Position numbers and translations under genes: made by a program
Notes under the pieces: generated by a model
Databases searched by the model: none
The model's input: the letters and a program-made list of their open reading frames with translations, nothing else
What the model was told of the DNA's origin: nothing
In this document: piece after piece, positions 23,770 to 31,658 of the stretch
Layout: each line of letters begins with the position of its first letter
How positions within the stretch are numbered: position 1 is the stretch's first letter
Source: VKMB-3413 sp041027365
GTDB taxonomy: Bacteria; Pseudomonadota; Alphaproteobacteria; Rhizobiales; Rhizobiaceae
DNA: 64,000 bases
Reading direction: 5' to 3'
NCBI RefSeq assembly: GCF_041027365.1
Contig: NZ_JBFTEH010000004.1
Coordinates: forward strand, 310,001 to 374,000

Positions 23770-25328
23770 CGGCCTGTCTCCGGGGCTTCGAAGGCGGCCT
23801 CGTAGACCGCGCGTTCGGAACTGTTCATGTCGTTGAGCACGAAGCGGAATTCGGTGGTTCCCGGCTTCACCGCGCCCGGCGGCTGGACGACGAAGAACTT
23901 CAGCGTCCGCAGGCGGTCGGGGTCGACCTTGATGGCGAAGCTGCGCCCGTCCGGCTGGTTCAGATCCTCCGAATACATCGACGCGCCCGGCAGCCCGTCG
24001 AGCGTCAGCGCGAATTCGCGCGGCTCCGGGATCATGTTGAGCAGCTTGACCGTGTAGCCGTTGCGGATGGCGCCGTCGCTGAGCTTCACATAGACCGGGT
24101 TGCGGTCGCGCTGGACGGCGAGTTCCAGCCGTTCGCGGGAGAGGAGCGCGACCAGCAGGCCGAGCCCGATCGCCGCCCAGAGGCCGGTGTAGATCAGCGT
24201 TCGCGTGCGCAGGAAGATGTGCCAGTCGAAGTGCTTCAGCCCGGCGGCGAAGCGGCCGTCCTCGCCGCGCACCCGCGTCGGATCGATCGTCCCGGTCGCC
24301 GGGTCGGTCGCGATCGCCATGTTGGCGTTGTAGTCCTTCAGCGTCGCATAGGAGATCAGCCCGCGGGCGCGGCCGAGCCGGTCCATGACGCCGTCGCAGG
24401 CGTCGATGCACAGCGCGCAGGTGATGCAGGCGAGCTGCTGGCCGTCGCGGATGTCGATGCCGGTGGGGCACACCGCGACGCAGGCATTGCAGTCGACGCA
24501 GTCGCCGACGGCGAGACCCGCCGCCGCGGCCTTCTTGGCGCCGTGGCTCCGCGGCTCGCCCCGCCAGTCGTTATAGGTGACGACGAGGGAGTCCTCGTCG
24601 AGCATCGCCGCCTGGATGCGCGGCCAGGGGCACATGTAGATGCAGACCTGCTCGCGCATCAGTCCGCCCAGCACATAGGTGGTCGCGGTCAGCACGCCGA
24701 CGGTGGCGTAGGCGACGAACGGCGCCTGGCCGGTGAGGAAGCTCGTGAGCAGGCTCGGCGCGTCGGCGAAGTAGAAGATCCAGGCGCCGCCGGTCGCCAC
24801 GGCGATGACCAGCCACACCGCATGCTTCAGCACGCGCTTGCGGATCTTGTCGGCGCTCCAGGGCGCCTTGTCGAGCCGGATCCGGGCGTTGCGGTCGCCC
24901 TCGAAGAAGCGCTCGACCACTAGGAAGAGGTCGGTCCAGACCGTCTGCGGACAGGCATAGCCGCACCAGGCGCGGCCGACGACCGAGGTCACCAGGAACA
25001 GTCCGACGCCGGCCATCACGAGAAGACCGGCGACGAAGAAGAACTCCTGCGGCCAGATCTCGACGAAGAAGAAGTAGAAGCGCCGGCTGGCGAGATCGAT
25101 CAGCACCGCCTGGTCCGGCGCGAACGGGCCCCGGTCCCAGCGGATCCACGGCGTCAGGTAGTAGATGCCGAGCGTCACCGCCATGATGATCCACTTCAGC
25201 CGGCGGAAGCGGCCCTCGGCGCGCTTCGGATGGATCTTGCGGCGGGCCTCGTAGAGCGGCTGCGACTGCCGCTCCGGTGCGTTGACCGGCTCGACGTCGA
25301 AGCGATGGATGTCTGGCTGCTGAAGCAT
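23766..25328 (-). CDS. ccoG: cbb3 oxidase accessory ferredoxin CcoG (FixG)
   Basis: Polyferredoxin-like membrane protein of 520 residues. Several membrane helices surround cysteine motifs: CGYACPQTVW, CIYMCPWPR, and the double cluster CVDCNACVAVCPTGID with CITCALCIDACD. It ends in a periplasmic Ig-like domain. FixG/CcoG reduces copper(II) during delivery to the cbb3 oxidase. It heads the ccoGHIS operon, which is downstream of ccoNOQP, and has its own FNR-like box 74 bases upstream of the start. Confidence 0.94.
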   Translation of the reverse strand: MLQQPDIHRFDVEPVNAPERQSQPLYEARRKIHPKRAEGRFRRLKWIIMAVTLGIYYLTPWIRWDRGPFAPDQAVLIDLASRRFYFFFVEIWPQEFFFVAGLLVMAGVGLFLVTSVVGRAWCGYACPQTVWTDLFLVVERFFEGDRNARIRLDKAPWSADKIRKRVLKHAVWLVIAVATGGAWIFYFADAPSLLTSFLTGQAPFVAYATVGVLTATTYVLGGLMREQVCIYMCPWPRIQAAMLDEDSLVVTYNDWRGEPRSHGAKKAAAAGLAVGDCVDCNACVAVCPTGIDIRDGQQLACITCALCIDACDGVMDRLGRARGLISYATLKDYNANMAIATDPATGTIDPTRVRGEDGRFAAGLKHFDWHIFLRTRTLIYTGLWAAIGLGLLVALLSRERLELAVQRDRNPVYVKLSDGAIRNGYTVKLLNMIPEPREFALTLDGLPGASMYSEDLNQPDGRSFAIKVDPDRLRTLKFFVVQPPGAVKPGTTEFRFVLNDMNSSERAVYEAAFEAPETGR

Positions 25329-25401
25329 CGAGGCTCTCGGCTGGAAGACCGGGGATGGCGGGCGATACCCGATCGCCTACGGGAGCCGACGAAGCGCCGC
25401 C

Positions 25402-25415
25402 TTGATCTCGCGCAA
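25402..25415. promoter_or_regulatory. FNR/FixK-like box upstream of ccoG
   Basis: TTGATCTCGCGCAA, compared with the consensus TTGAT-N4-ATCAA: the left half is perfect and the right half keeps CAA. It lies 74 bases upstream of the ccoG start in the 279-base gap between ccoP and ccoG, and suggests low-oxygen activation of ccoGHIS separately from ccoNOQP. Confidence 0.55.
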
Positions 25416-25607
25416 TCGTACTGTCCCGATGCGATCCGAAGGGCCGGGAGGGCCGGGGAGAGCGGGAAGTCCACAGGCCGGCCCCGCAGCTTCGCGGTGG
25501 CGCCGGCGCTGCGACGATGGTTTCGCGACGGCCCGTCAGAACAAGCGAGCCCCCGGCCGTTGGGACGGGGGCTCGCATACGTCCGCTTCGACGACGGCGA
25601 TTTGGGG

Positions 25608-26480
25608 CTACTCGCCGCCGCCGAGGCTGTGGACGTAGACGGCGAGCTCCTTGACCGTGGTTTCGCCGAGCCGGGCGCCCCAGGCCGGCATGACGCCATG
25701 CCGCGGGTTGGTGACCTGCGCCATGATGGCGGCGTGGCTGCCGCTGTAGAGCCAGATCGCATCGTTCAGCCGCGGCGCTCCGACGTCGCGATTGCCCTGG
25801 CCGCTCTCGCCGTGGCAGGCGGCGCAGTTGTCGGCGAAGATCTGGGCGCCGCGTCCGGCCGCCGCCGAATCGGTCTCCTGGCCGGAGATCTTGCGGACAT
25901 ACCAGGCGACGTCCGAGATCTGGTCCCGGGTGAGGATGCCGTCGCGGCCGAAGGCCGGCATCTCCGAGACCCTCGTGTTGTCGTCGGTGGCATAGCGGAT
26001 GCCGTCTTCCAGCGTCGTGTGGATGGCGGCGAGGCTGCCGCCCCAGAGCCAGCTATCGTCGTTGAGGTTGGGATAGCCGACGCCGCCCTCGGCGCCCGAG
26101 CCGTGGCACTGGACGCAGTTGACCTTGAAGGCCGCGCGGCCGGCGGCGATCGCCATCGGCCGCAGCTTGGGATCGGCGGCGATGGCTTCGACGTCGAGCT
26201 TGCCGATCGCCTGCAGCTTCTCGGCATTAGCGGCGTTGACGGCGGCCATCTGCCGGCCGAGCTCGGCCCGGCTCGACCAGCCGAGCAGGCCGGGCGTCGC
26301 CGAATGGATCATCGGCCAGGCCGGATAGAGGATGGTGTAGACCAGCGCGAAGGCGATGCAGCCGTAGAAGGTCCACAGCCACCAGCGCGGCAGCGGGTTG
26401 TTGAGCTCCTTGATGCCGTCCCAGGAATGGCCCGTGGTCTCGACACCGGTGACTTGATCGACGTCCTTGGACTCGGCCAC
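25608..26480 (-). CDS. ccoP: cbb3 cytochrome c oxidase subunit III, diheme CcoP
   Basis: Membrane-anchored diheme cytochrome c of 290 residues. An N-terminal part with the helix WWLWTFYGCIAFALVYTILYPAWP precedes two heme domains, with CVQCH and CAACH and axial Met in MPAFG and MPAWG contexts. It passes electrons from cytochrome c or the bc1 complex to CcoO and CcoN. The start is GTG with AAGGAGG nine bases ahead; ccoQ ends four bases upstream. Confidence 0.95.
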   Translation of the reverse strand: MAESKDVDQVTGVETTGHSWDGIKELNNPLPRWWLWTFYGCIAFALVYTILYPAWPMIHSATPGLLGWSSRAELGRQMAAVNAANAEKLQAIGKLDVEAIAADPKLRPMAIAAGRAAFKVNCVQCHGSGAEGGVGYPNLNDDSWLWGGSLAAIHTTLEDGIRYATDDNTRVSEMPAFGRDGILTRDQISDVAWYVRKISGQETDSAAAGRGAQIFADNCAACHGESGQGNRDVGAPRLNDAIWLYSGSHAAIMAQVTNPRHGVMPAWGARLGETTVKELAVYVHSLGGGE

Positions 26481-26483
26481 GGA

Positions 26484-26639
26484 TCAGTCCTCCTTGAAGG
26501 GGATGGCGGCGGCATCGTCGGCGGACCGGCGGGCGCCGGGGCGGACGACGAAGACGAGCACCGCGATGAAGAACAGCGCCATGGCGACAAGGCCCCACGA
26601 GTCCGCGAAGGCGCGCATGGCTTGATATTCGAGGTTCAT
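26484..26639 (-). CDS. ccoQ: cbb3 oxidase subunit IV, CcoQ
   Basis: Protein of 51 residues: a short periplasmic start (MNLEYQAMRAFADSWG), one helix (LVAMALFFIAVLVFVV) and a basic then acidic tail ending PFKED, the usual CcoQ build. AGGAGG stands six bases before the ATG. It stabilises the cbb3 complex and sits in the standard place between ccoO and ccoP. Confidence 0.93.
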   Translation of the reverse strand: MNLEYQAMRAFADSWGLVAMALFFIAVLVFVVRPGARRSADDAAAIPFKED

Positions 26640-26649
26640 GCCAGCCTCC

Positions 26650-27450
26650 TCAGCGGTCGTTTTCTTGGGGCTGGTAGACCGAGAAGTCGACGAGCGTGCC
26701 GAGCATCTGCAGATAGGCGACGAGCGCATCCATCTCCGTCAGGCGCTGCGGATTGCCGTCGAAATCGGCGACCACGGCCTTGGGGTAGCGGGCGAGCAGC
26801 CCCTTGGTATCGGCATTCGGATCGGCCTGGGCGCGAAGATCGGCCTTGGCATCGGCGATCATCTCGTCCGTGTAGGGCACGCCGACGTCGCGGTTGGCGG
26901 CGAGATGCGCGGCGGGATCGGCCATGTCGAGATCGGTCCTGGCCAGGAAGCCGTAGGTCGGCATGATCGATTCCGGCACCACCGAACGCGGATCGGTCAG
27001 GTGCTGCACCTGCCACTCGTTGGAGTAGCGGCCGCCGACGCGGGCGAGGTCCGGTCCGGTGCGCTTCGATCCCCACTGGAAGGGATGGTCGTACATCGAT
27101 TCCGCGGCCAGCGAATAATGCCCGTAGCGCTCGACCTCGTCGCGGAACGGCCGGATCATCTGGCTGTGGCAGTTGTAGCAGCCCTCGCGCAGGTAGATGT
27201 TGCGTCCGGCGAGTTCCAGCGGCGTGTAGGGCCGCATGCCGGCGACCTTTTCCACCGTGTTCTGCAGGTAGAACAGCGGCGCGATCTCGACGATGCCGCC
27301 GATCGTCACCACCAGAAGCGACAGGACCAGGAGCAGCGTGACGTTGCGCTCGATCTTGCCGTGGTGGGAGAGGATGCCGCGGGCGACGGGATCGGCCTTC
27401 AGCTCCGGTCGGGCCCCGGCCATGGCGGGGTTGGGTTCGTTGTGTGCCAT
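26650..27450 (-). CDS. ccoO: cbb3 cytochrome c oxidase subunit II, monoheme CcoO
   Basis: Monoheme membrane cytochrome c of 266 residues. It has one N-terminal helix (about residues 38-56), the heme motif CYNCHSQMIRPF and conserved phrases GHYSLAAESMYDHPFQWGSKRTGPDLARVGG and MPTYGFLA, the last giving the axial Met. GAGGGG precedes the ATG at 27450; the frame continues far upstream on this strand but only as antisense to other genes. It lies eleven bases after ccoN. Confidence 0.95.
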   Translation of the reverse strand: MAHNEPNPAMAGARPELKADPVARGILSHHGKIERNVTLLLVLSLLVVTIGGIVEIAPLFYLQNTVEKVAGMRPYTPLELAGRNIYLREGCYNCHSQMIRPFRDEVERYGHYSLAAESMYDHPFQWGSKRTGPDLARVGGRYSNEWQVQHLTDPRSVVPESIMPTYGFLARTDLDMADPAAHLAANRDVGVPYTDEMIADAKADLRAQADPNADTKGLLARYPKAVVADFDGNPQRLTEMDALVAYLQMLGTLVDFSVYQPQENDR

Positions 27451-27461
27451 CGTGGTTCCCC

Positions 27462-29099
27462 TCACTCCGCCGGCTGCAGCACGGGCGCCGAGCCACCCAT
27501 CGGGACCTCCTCGCGCAGGTCGCCGCGGATGGTCTTGTAGACATTGAAGGCCATGATCAGAGCGCCGGTGAGGTACATCAGCCCGCCCATCATGCGCAGG
27601 ACGTAGTAGGGATGCATCGCGGCGACCGTCTCGGCGAAGGAGTAGACGAGGTAGCCGTCGTCCCCGTATTCGCGCCACATCAGGCCCTGCATGATGCCCG
27701 ACACCCACATCACCGCCGCGTAGACGACGATCCCGAGGGTCGCGAGCCAGAAGTGCCAGTTGACCAGCCGCAGCGAGTAGAGGCGCCGGCGGTCCCACAG
27801 CTTCGGCACCAGATGATAGACCGCGCCGAAGGAGATCATGCCGACCCAGCCGAGCGCGCCGGAATGCACGTGGCCGATGGTCCAGTCGGTGTAGTGGCTG
27901 AGCGAGTTGACCGACTTGATCGACATCATCGGGCCTTCGAAGGTCGACATGCCGTAGAAGGCGACGGAGATCACCAGGAAGCGCAGGATCGGGTCGGTCC
28001 TCAGCTTGTCCCAGGCGCCCTGCAGCGTCATCAGGCCGTTGATCATGCCGCCCCAGGACGGCATCCACAGCATGACCGAGAACACCATGCCGAGCGTCTG
28101 CGCCCAGTCGGGCAGGGCGGTGTAGTGCAGGTGATGCGGGCCGGCCCAGATGTAGAGGAAGATCAGCGCCCAGAAGTGGATGATCGACAGCCGGTAGGAA
28201 TAGACCGGGCGGTTCGCCTGCTTCGGGATGAAGTAGTACATCATGCCGAGGAAGCCGGCGGTGAGGAAGAAGCCGACGGCGTTGTGGCCGTACCACCACT
28301 GGGTCAGCGCGTCCTGGACGCCGGAGAAGGCCGAGTAGCTCTTCGAGCCGAGGAAGGAGACCGGCATCGACAGGTTGTTCACCACGTGCAGCATCGCGAT
28401 GGTCACGATGAAGGCGAGGTAGAACCAGTTGGCGACGTAGATGTGCGGTTCCTTCCGCTTCACCAGCGTGCCGAGGAAGACCACGAGATAGGCGACCCAG
28501 ACGATCGTCAGCCAGATGTCGACGTACCATTCGGGCTCGGCATATTCGCGCCCCTCGGTGATGCCGAGGAGGTAGCCGGTCGCCGCCATCACGATGAACA
28601 GCTGGTAGCCCCAGAAGACGAACCAGGCGAGATTGCCGCCCCACAGCCGCGCCCGGCAGGTGCGCTGGACGACGTAGAAGGAGGTCGCGATCAGCGCGTT
28701 GCCGCCGAAGGCGAAGACCACGGCCGAGGTGTGCAGTGGCCGCATCCGGCCGAAGTTGAACCAGGGCTCGATGTTGAGATGCGGCCAGGCGAGCTGCGAC
28801 GCGATGACGACGCCGACGAGAAAGCCGACGATTCCCCAGCCGACCGTCGCGACGACGCCGTAGCGCACCACCTCGTCGAAATAGCCCTGGTCGTGGGTCT
28901 TTGCCGCCTGCAGACGCAGCGGGATCATCTTCGCGTCGGTGAATTCGATCCGCCGCAGCAGCACGATCGTCGCGATCGCGAGCACGAGGAACAGCACCCA
29001 GGCATGCGCCTGGAACGCGGCGTCCTTGGCAAAGCCCGCGGCAAGCAGCGCCAGGAACGCCGTGATGCCGATCCCGACCGCCTCCATGTGGTTCTTCAT
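27462..29099 (-). CDS. ccoN: cbb3 cytochrome c oxidase catalytic subunit CcoN
   Basis: Catalytic heme-copper subunit of 545 residues with about twelve helices, reducing oxygen at low concentration with high affinity. Ligand regions are intact: HTSAVVFAFGGNA, GHNAVGFF with the Cu-B His, AGPHHLHYT, and HYTDWTIGHVHSGALGW. The start at 29099 gives the normal length; a longer open frame to 29210 would run through the FNR box and was rejected. GGAGGG stands eleven bases before the ATG. First gene of ccoNOQP, divergent from trxC. Confidence 0.95.
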   Translation of the reverse strand: MKNHMEAVGIGITAFLALLAAGFAKDAAFQAHAWVLFLVLAIATIVLLRRIEFTDAKMIPLRLQAAKTHDQGYFDEVVRYGVVATVGWGIVGFLVGVVIASQLAWPHLNIEPWFNFGRMRPLHTSAVVFAFGGNALIATSFYVVQRTCRARLWGGNLAWFVFWGYQLFIVMAATGYLLGITEGREYAEPEWYVDIWLTIVWVAYLVVFLGTLVKRKEPHIYVANWFYLAFIVTIAMLHVVNNLSMPVSFLGSKSYSAFSGVQDALTQWWYGHNAVGFFLTAGFLGMMYYFIPKQANRPVYSYRLSIIHFWALIFLYIWAGPHHLHYTALPDWAQTLGMVFSVMLWMPSWGGMINGLMTLQGAWDKLRTDPILRFLVISVAFYGMSTFEGPMMSIKSVNSLSHYTDWTIGHVHSGALGWVGMISFGAVYHLVPKLWDRRRLYSLRLVNWHFWLATLGIVVYAAVMWVSGIMQGLMWREYGDDGYLVYSFAETVAAMHPYYVLRMMGGLMYLTGALIMAFNVYKTIRGDLREEVPMGGSAPVLQPAE

Positions 29100-29196
29100 T
29101 TCCGGTTCTTCCCTCCAGCCTCGCCGCCCGTGCGCTCGAGTTGAGCGGCGCCCGAGGCAGGCTCTCCCGCTCTGCCGCAAGGTGAGGCCGCCGGCC

Positions 29197-29210
29197 TTGA
29201 CCTGGATCAA
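29197..29210. promoter_or_regulatory. FNR/FixK box between ccoN and trxC
   Basis: TTGACCTGGATCAA matches TTGAT-N4-ATCAA at nine of ten defined positions. It lies 98 bases upstream of the ccoN start and about 178 bases upstream of trxC, which is divergent. Activation of ccoNOQP by an FNR/FixK-type regulator at low oxygen is the expected role. No regulator gene of this type lies in the window. Confidence 0.75.
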
Positions 29211-29387
29211 AGGCGCGGGCGGGCTGACGGTCAGCAGCCGTGAGTGGCAGGGCGGTCGGGCGATTCGGACGGGCGATGATCGGCGGAAAATGCGCCCGCC
29301 GGTCGGGGATGCGGCGGATGACGTTGCGGGCGCTCGCCGAAGGCATCATCTTCAGAGGATCGAACAGGACAAGCGGGAGGTGGATCC

Positions 29388-29837
29388 GTGGACCGTCATA
29401 TCGTCTGCACGCATTGCGGAGCGGTGAACCGCGTCGGCCGGGAGCGCGACGCCGACAAGGCGAAGTGCGGCTCGTGCCATCAGCAGCTCTTTTCGGCTCA
29501 TCCGGCCGATGTCGACAGCGCGATGTTCGACCGGCAGGTCGGCCGGGGCACGATCCCGGTGCTGGTCGACGTCTGGGCGCCCTGGTGCGGCCCGTGCCGC
29601 GCCATGGCGCCGGCCTATGAAGCTGCGGCGCGCGAGCTGGAGCCGGACATCCGGCTGTTGAAGCTGAACTCGGACAAGGAGCAGCAGGCAGCGGGGCGCC
29701 TCGGCATTCGCGGCATCCCGACAATGATCCTGTTCCACCGCGGCGCCGAGGTTGCGCGCGTGTCCGGCGCCATGTCGGCGGCGCAGATCGTCGGCTGGGT
29801 CCGCCAGCAGGCGGGCAAGCTCGCGGAGACGGCGTAG
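29388..29837 (+). CDS. trxC: Thioredoxin 2 (TrxC)
   Basis: Cytoplasmic thioredoxin of 149 residues with an N-terminal zinc finger (CTHCG and CGSCH, four Cys) followed by a thioredoxin fold with active site WAPWCGPCR and the cis-Pro in GIRGIPTMILF. This is the zinc-dependent Trx2 type, linked to oxidative stress. The GTG start has GGGAGG seven bases ahead. It diverges from ccoN and shares the upstream region that contains the FNR-like box. Confidence 0.94.
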   Translation: MDRHIVCTHCGAVNRVGRERDADKAKCGSCHQQLFSAHPADVDSAMFDRQVGRGTIPVLVDVWAPWCGPCRAMAPAYEAAARELEPDIRLLKLNSDKEQQAAGRLGIRGIPTMILFHRGAEVARVSGAMSAAQIVGWVRQQAGKLAETA

Positions 29838-29879
29838 GAGCGGCGACCGGTTCGCCGGGAGGTTCCTGTTCGCGCGGAT

Positions 29880-30470
29880 TCAGCCGGCGCGGGCGCCGAG
29901 CGCCCGCATCTCCTTGAGCCAGCCTTCCCGTCTCCTGGCGTCCGTCGCCTCCACCATGCCGTAGAGCGTCTCGCGCACGGGCCTGATGCCGACGAAGTTC
30001 AGGATGTTGCGGCGCAGGCAGGCGATGCCGTGATTGCGGAACCACAGCCGGTAGATCGTCGACGGCATGCCCATGGTGACGACGACGCGGGCGCTCCGGC
30101 CAGCGAGCCGGCCCTTCGGGAAGCGGGCGTTCTCCGCCGTCGCCTCGAAGGCCAGCCCGGGGCGCATCAACTGTTCCAGGAACGCCTTCAGGAGGGCCGG
30201 CATGGTGCCCAGCCAGAGCGGGAAGACGATCACGACGTGGTCGGCGGCCATGAGCGAGTCGGCGGCGGGCCGAAGGCTCGCCGGAATCGCACCCTCCGCG
30301 AAGTCGGCGGGGCTGCGGAGGAACGGTATGTCGAGGGCGGCGATATCGACGAAGTCGACGCCGTGGCCGGCGGCCCGGGCGCCCTCGCTATAGGCCTCCG
30401 CCAAGGCCCGGCAGAAATGGCCGGTCGCCGGATCGGGATGGCCGAGGATGACGAGGAGGCGGCGCGGCAT
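29880..30470 (-). CDS. Flavodoxin-fold NAD(P)H dehydrogenase (quinone)
   Basis: Cytoplasmic reductase of 196 residues of the NQO/MdaB-like flavodoxin family. The N-terminal MPRRLLVILGHPDPATGHF has the FMN-phosphate loop (GHP-P-TG-F). Further on are HVVIVFPLWLGTMPALLKAFLEQ, the typical W-G-P-A-LK-F signature, and a late RRNILNFVGI. The start at 30470 was chosen because it opens directly into this motif and because the FNR-like box lies 56-69 bases upstream; the open frame to 30539 would swallow that box. It probably reduces quinones or similar acceptors under low oxygen. Confidence 0.85.
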   Translation of the reverse strand: MPRRLLVILGHPDPATGHFCRALAEAYSEGARAAGHGVDFVDIAALDIPFLRSPADFAEGAIPASLRPAADSLMAADHVVIVFPLWLGTMPALLKAFLEQLMRPGLAFEATAENARFPKGRLAGRSARVVVTMGMPSTIYRLWFRNHGIACLRRNILNFVGIRPVRETLYGMVEATDARRREGWLKEMRALGARAG

Positions 30471-30525
30471 GGCGAATCTCCGAGGCTGCTCCGCCGCAGC
30501 ATCGCCTGCCGAAAGGCCGGCCGCC

Positions 30526-30539
30526 TTGATGCCCGTCAA
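30526..30539. promoter_or_regulatory. FNR/FixK box upstream of NAD(P)H reductase gene
   Basis: TTGATGCCCGTCAA matches TTGAT-N4-ATCAA at nine of ten defined positions. It is 56-69 bases upstream of the start at 30470, a good place for an activator site. It is the third such box in five kilobases, suggesting a local anaerobic or microaerobic regulon. Confidence 0.65.
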
Positions 30540-30564
30540 GCACGCCGCCCGGACGGAGCCTCCA

Positions 30565-31143
30565 GCGTCTACCGGTTCGGCACCGGCGCGGTGCGGATCA
30601 GTCTCTCGGCGTTGCTACAGAGGAACGGTCTGACGCTCCCCGGCGAATATCCCGAAGGCATCCGCGACCAGGCCGGATTCTCGGTCTTCCGTGCGGTCTT
30701 CTGCGACGGCGGGCAGGCGCGGTCAGAAAGCCAGAGGCGCTGGACGCCATGGTCGTCAACGTCCGTCCCGGCTCTGTCCTGCCGCTCGCCACCTCCGCGA
30801 CGGGCCGCATCGTCTGCGCCTTCGGATCGCCCTTGCCGGTCGCGCGGCGGCTGGCCGCGGAGCAGGGCATAGACATCGCCGGAGCCGAAGCGTTGCGCAG
30901 CACGATCGCCGCCGGCGTCGCCAGTGAGGGCATGGTCCGCATCGAGCGGCTGCTCCTGCCGGGCATTCCGCGATCGCCGTGCTTGTCTTCGACGATCGGG
31001 GCGGGCTCGCCGGCGTGTTGACGACGCTCGGGCCCTCGGCGGCGTTCGATGCCGCGCTTGCCGGTCCCGTCGCAGGCGCTGTCCGCAAGGCCGCGCGGGA
31101 CCTTTCGTCGAGGCTCGGCTACTCGTCCGCTTCAGCGCAATGA
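30565..31143 (+). pseudogene. Remnant of an IclR family regulator
   Basis: Three reading frames in succession give pieces of an IclR-type effector-binding domain. First SVYRFGTGAVRISLSALLQ and LTLPGEYPEGIRDQAGF; then, in another frame from about 30745, MVVNVRPGSVLPLATSATGR with an Ala-rich continuation; finally, from about 30975, AIAVLVFDDRGGLAGVLTTL through to SSRLGYSSASAQ and a stop at 31143. The N-terminal helix-turn-helix is missing and at least two frameshifts are needed. The end overlaps the stop of the converging MarR gene by twelve bases. Clearly a dead gene; the former target is unknown. Confidence 0.7.
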
Positions 31144-31569
31144 GGGCGCGTCGAGCACCCGCTCGAAAGCAGAGAGCGCCAGTTTGACGGTGCGCCGTTC
31201 CTCCGGCGACAGATCGGCCAGAACCGCATCTGACAGCGCGACCATCTGCGGAAAGATCGTGTCATAGGCCTTGCGGCCGACGGGCGTGATCTCGACCTCG
31301 TTGAACCGCCGGTCGTCCTCGCTCTTCGCCCGCTTGATCCAGCGTCGCGTCTCCAGATCCTGCAGGGCCCTGCTGACCTTGGTCTTGTGCATGGCGCTTG
31401 CGGTGCCGAGCTGCTTCGCCGTCGCGGTGCCGAGCCGGGCGAGATGGGCGAGAACCCGCCATTCCGGCCGCGTCATCCCCTCGCTGTCACGATAGACCGG
31501 CATCACCCGCCGGCTCATCAGTTCGGCGATGATGTTCAGGCGGTAGGGGACGAAATCGTCGAGATGCAT
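31132..31569 (-). CDS. MarR family regulator, divergent from hmgA
   Basis: Protein of 145 residues with a winged-helix domain: TAKQLGTASAMHKTKVSRALQDLETRRWI, then the wing KSEDDRRFNEVEITPVG. It starts 90 bases from hmgA on the opposite strand, and an imperfect 21-bp inverted repeat lies between them (31590-31610). MarR proteins in this position usually repress homogentisate or hydroxyphenylacetate catabolic genes and respond to the aromatic substrate. Autoregulation is likely. Confidence 0.9.
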   Translation of the reverse strand: MHLDDFVPYRLNIIAELMSRRVMPVYRDSEGMTRPEWRVLAHLARLGTATAKQLGTASAMHKTKVSRALQDLETRRWIKRAKSEDDRRFNEVEITPVGRKAYDTIFPQMVALSDAVLADLSPEERRTVKLALSAFERVLDAPSLR

Positions 31570-31589
31570 GCCGTGAGGGCTCGCCCTTG

Positions 31590-31610
31590 ATGGTTACAAT
31601 TTGGACCAAT
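31590..31610. promoter_or_regulatory. Candidate MarR operator between regulator and hmgA
   Basis: ATGGTTACAATTTGGACCAAT is an imperfect inverted repeat (14 of 20 paired positions match their complement). It is the most AT-rich stretch of the 89-base divergent promoter region. Its place and size suit the MarR protein encoded at 31569. Confidence 0.4.
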
Positions 31611-31658
31611 ACCCTTTCGGCCAACGAGTCCACAAGGAAGCGAACCGGGGAGGCGAGG

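Noticed and set aside
26650..30045. A minus-strand open frame of more than 1100 residues through ccoO, ccoN and trxC
   Set aside because: Only its last 266 residues, from ATG 27450, are CcoO; the rest is out of frame with ccoN or antisense to trxC.
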